The position numbers and the translations under genes were made by a program. The notes under the pieces are model-generated. The model made no database searches, was not told where the DNA came from, and worked only from the letters and a program-made list of their open reading frames with translations. A stretch of DNA of 8,885 bases from an uncultured Acidimicrobiales bacterium (GTDB taxonomy: Bacteria; Actinomycetota; Acidimicrobiia; Acidimicrobiales; SZUA-35), in the NCBI GenBank assembly GCA_938028175.1, contig CALJAE010000057.1, forward strand, positions 1 to 8,885. The letters are read 5' to 3'. This document shows positions 7,093-8,885 of the stretch, piece by piece (position 1 is the first letter of the stretch; each line of letters begins with the position of its first letter).

Positions 7093-8181
7093 CTAAGTGA
7101 GTTGCACCTGGCGGTTCAAATCGATTGCTTGAGCTTCGTCTAGCTCAATAACATTGCCCTGCTGACGAAGAACAGATTTATAGAAGGCAATGTGGTCTTC
7201 GACCATCTTGTCCATACTGAAGGTAGTTTCTGCCGCTAGACGACAATCGCCTCTATCTAGCTCCCCTACTTGCCCAATCGCTTCGATGAAGTCGGCTTCG
7301 TTGTTACAAAGCGTGCCGGTAACGCCATCTGTAATTAACTCCGGGGCTGCCCCAATTCGTGGGACTAATACAGGGTTACCGGTAGCCAAAGCTTCCAACA
7401 TGACAAGCCCGAATGGTTCTGCCCACTGGATTGGATTTAGGAGAGCTTCGGATTTACACAGAAGATCCATTTTGTCCTTCGTGTTAAGTTCCCCCAGATA
7501 CTCAACGTCGCCGCCAAGCAATGGCTCAACGAACTCTTCAAAGTACTGACGCTCATGGGGATCTCGCATCTTGGCCCCAATCTTCAACGGGATGCCAGCC
7601 TTGTGTGCTATCTCGCAGGCCTTGTGGATTCCTTTTTCTGGAACCATGCGTCCAAGACAGGTGAAGTAGCCACCACCGCCCGATCCGAATGGAATTGTGT
7701 CAGTGTCCAGCCCATGGTGGATCACTCTCGAGATATTTATGTCTTTCGAGGCGTGTGCTGCCTGATCATAAGAAATTGCAAGGATCGGTATGCCACGTTT
7801 TGAGAACGCTTCGAATCTTCTCATAGTGTCAGCTTGAAACACTCCGTGATTAGTTGCAACAATTGGAATGTCGGTTTGGCCGTGACTTACGAATGGACCC
7901 ATGTTGGTGTGATCGTGGATGATGTCAACATCGGTGATGTTTTCATATGCTGCTAGTGAGTGATCGATTGCCGCTACCTGGTGTCCCATACGCAATTGAG
8001 ACGAGTCTTCGTAGTTGTACATGCGAGGAACTGGACAGGTGCTATCGCCGGTGGCGAACAATGTAACTTCAACTCCGGCCCGCTGAAGGCCTCGAGCCAG
8101 AACATCTATCATTCGTTCTATGCCGCCGTAAGCAACGGGTGGAACAGGTACCCAAGGCGGAGCTATTAATCCAACTCTCAT
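7093..8181 (-). CDS. Glycosyltransferase, GT-B fold, GT4 family (substrate unknown)
   Basis: Predicted retaining glycosyltransferase acting in the cytoplasm on a lipid-linked, polysaccharide or small-molecule acceptor. The 362 residues begin MRVGLIAPPW and carry the N-terminal acceptor-side motif PPVAYGGIE (14–22). A DIIHDHT segment follows. The donor-side motif GRMVPEKG lies at 177–184, and the E-x7-E signature EPFGLVMLE at 255–263 binds the nucleotide sugar. I placed the start at ATG 8181 because the GT-B fold begins there and GGAG stands 9 nt upstream. The frame is open upstream to an ATG at 8274, but those 31 residues do not look like the family. An O-methyltransferase gene follows after 25 bp, suggesting a methylated glycan or glycoside. 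Neither the sugar nor the acceptor can be named from sequence. Confidence 0.88.
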   Translation of the reverse strand: MRVGLIAPPWVPVPPVAYGGIERMIDVLARGLQRAGVEVTLFATGDSTCPVPRMYNYEDSSQLRMGHQVAAIDHSLAAYENITDVDIIHDHTNMGPFVSHGQTDIPIVATNHGVFQADTMRRFEAFSKRGIPILAISYDQAAHASKDINISRVIHHGLDTDTIPFGSGGGGYFTCLGRMVPEKGIHKACEIAHKAGIPLKIGAKMRDPHERQYFEEFVEPLLGGDVEYLGELNTKDKMDLLCKSEALLNPIQWAEPFGLVMLEALATGNPVLVPRIGAAPELITDGVTGTLCNNEADFIEAIGQVGELDRGDCRLAAETTFSMDKMVEDHIAFYKSVLRQQGNVIELDEAQAIDLNRQVQLT

Positions 8182-8190
8182 ATTTAGCTG

Positions 8191-8194
8191 CTCC
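8191..8194 (-). promoter_or_regulatory. Ribosome binding site fixing the glycosyltransferase start
   Basis: Minus-strand GGAG lies 9 nt before ATG 8181. Together with the start of the Rossmann-like fold (MRVGLIAPPW) it favours this start over the ATG 31 codons upstream. Confidence 0.6.
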
Positions 8195-8244
8195 AATCTG
8201 GAAAACCATTGTGTGGCCTGGCGGGACACGAGATTAGTAGAAAA

Positions 8245-8274
8245 AGCATAGCTCAACGCTGACCTATTGGCCAA
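8245..8274 (-). promoter_or_regulatory. Candidate promoter of the glycosyltransferase–methyltransferase unit
   Basis: On the minus strand TTGGCC (8274–8269, four of six to TTGACA) and TATGCT (8250–8245, four of six to TATAAT) are 18 bp apart. This would start transcription near 8238, leaving a leader of about 57 nt to ATG 8181. It also implies that the open frame up to 8274 is not translated. Weak consensus; treat as a candidate only. Confidence 0.3.
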
Positions 8275-8310
8275 ACCTTAATAACACACCACTAGAACCG
8301 ATGGATACAG

Positions 8311-8826
8311 ATGGGTGAGGTTGAAACAGCCGAAAAGAAGCTCTCAGCTACGGAAATGGCTGAGCTAGACCGTAAAATCGCCGTTATCTCGCTAAAGCAT
8401 GCCCATAGTGAGCACGCCAACAAAATGTGGCTATCTCATCATTGGCCAAAACAACATGGTGAACGCTGCTTTAAAGTCGGCAAGACCCATATCTGCACCC
8501 GTTGCGCCAGTCTCTATCCCCTAGGTATTGTCGTTGCTATTCTGGCAGTTGCAGGCCTTCCGATATGGCCAGACTCTTGGGATATAGCTGCAATATTTGT
8601 CTTTGCAATGCCCGGAACTCTAGCTTATGTTGGCGAAGCTCTAGGAGCGTTTAGCTACAACCGCAAAGCTCAGGTGTTAGCGACTCTTGTCACCGCTACA
8701 GCTTTTGGTAAGGGCTTGAGCTACGAATTAGAGAACCGCTGGAGTCCCGAGTTCTGGATCCCTGTATTTGTCTTCGGCGCTATTTGGTTTACAGCAACTG
8801 TGCTTGCCCATACATCTAAGAAATAG
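8311..8826 (+). CDS. Small multi-pass membrane protein with Cys/His cluster, DUF2085-like
   Basis: Function unknown. The 171 residues start with a charged cytoplasmic-looking segment (1–40). A cluster with likely metal-binding side chains follows: H43, H44, H49, C53, H60, C62 and C65, arranged as a GERCFKVG stretch and then HICTRCASLYPLG. This resembles the conserved Cys and CARCTG pattern of DUF2085 membrane proteins, although the sequence is divergent. Hydrophobic segments lie near 68–86, 91–112, 120–138 and 149–167, and the protein ends in SKK. The start is ATG 8311; the frame is closed upstream by a TAG at 8293 and only a weak GGA precedes the ATG. It diverges from the glycosyltransferase across 129 bp, and a probable next gene begins 44 bp after its stop. 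Family membership is moderately sure and role unassigned. Confidence 0.7.
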   Translation: MGEVETAEKKLSATEMAELDRKIAVISLKHAHSEHANKMWLSHHWPKQHGERCFKVGKTHICTRCASLYPLGIVVAILAVAGLPIWPDSWDIAAIFVFAMPGTLAYVGEALGAFSYNRKAQVLATLVTATAFGKGLSYELENRWSPEFWIPVFVFGAIWFTATVLAHTSKK

Positions 8827-8846
8827 AAACGATCGCAAAAGTACCA

Positions 8847-8882
8847 AGGGTCGGCCACTGGAGGGATTTAGTGACCGACCCT
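8847..8882 (+). other. Hairpin enclosing the start of the next gene
   Basis: AGGGTCGGCCAC (8847–8858) pairs with GTGACCGACCCT (8871–8882) in a 12-position stem with a single C/A mismatch, closed by a 12-nt loop. The loop holds GGAGG, and the right arm begins with the GTG start codon. No U-run is visible before the window ends, so a terminator is less likely than a leader structure, but both stay open. Confidence 0.5.
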
Positions 8883-8885
8883 ATA
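8871..8885 (+). CDS. Start of an unidentified gene (five codons, runs off window)
   Basis: GTG opens a frame reading M-T-D-P-I up to the window edge, with GGAGG (8860–8864) ending 6 nt upstream. This is the best plus-strand ribosome binding site in the window. The gene lies 44 bp downstream of the DUF2085-like gene and could share its transcript. Five residues cannot identify the product. Confidence 0.45.

Noticed and set aside
8182..8274. 31-residue N-terminal extension of the glycosyltransferase from ATG 8274
   Set aside because: The GT-B fold starts at ATG 8181 with GGAG upstream; the extension has no hydrophobic signal or family similarity and overlaps the candidate promoter.
8871..8885. 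Identity of the last partial gene as rpsH, whose product often begins MTDPIADML
   Set aside because: Only five residues are visible, and the neighbours are not ribosomal protein genes, so the match is too short to support a name.

Overview
The window looks like core chromosome of an actinobacterium with moderate GC content. The order dapA – RNase J – ftsK matches the conserved actinobacterial locus (in Mycobacterium tuberculosis: Rv2753c dapA, Rv2752c rnj, and ftsK Rv2748c a few genes on). The RNase J length (551 aa) also fits the mycobacterial type. A GC content well below that of most soil actinobacteria would suit an aquatic or marine lineage such as Acidimicrobiia, but this is inference and no marker here settles the taxon.

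Layout. Positions 1–5463 are a minus-strand operon read right to left: dapA (lysine/diaminopimelate synthesis), then rnj (RNase J, 9 bp after the dapA stop), then ftsK (DNA translocase, running off the left edge). The ftsK frame is open from 2833 to base 1. It passes through four or five membrane segments, an acidic linker, the RecA-like motor and the gamma DNA-reading domain. It then continues into a very acidic tail of at least 100 residues, built partly from a 129-bp tandem repeat and not finished at the window edge. A 79-bp divergent intergenic region at 5464–5542 separates dapA from the plus-strand gene trhO, a rhodanese-family tRNA U34 hydroxylase (5543–6421).

From 6390 to 8181 a two-gene minus-strand unit encodes a GT4-type glycosyltransferase followed by a cation-dependent class I O-methyltransferase. 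The methyltransferase overlaps the 3' end of trhO tail to tail by 32 bp. Divergent from the glycosyltransferase is a small membrane protein with a Cys/His cluster resembling DUF2085 (8311–8826). The last 15 bases look like the start of another plus-strand gene (GTG at 8871 with a strong ribosome binding site) set inside a hairpin.

Nearly all the sequence is coding. No gap exceeds 300 bases, and I see no tRNA, rRNA, insertion sequence or CRISPR array. I do not see a clearly new multi-gene system. The most unusual item is the repeat-built acidic extension of FtsK beyond its gamma domain.
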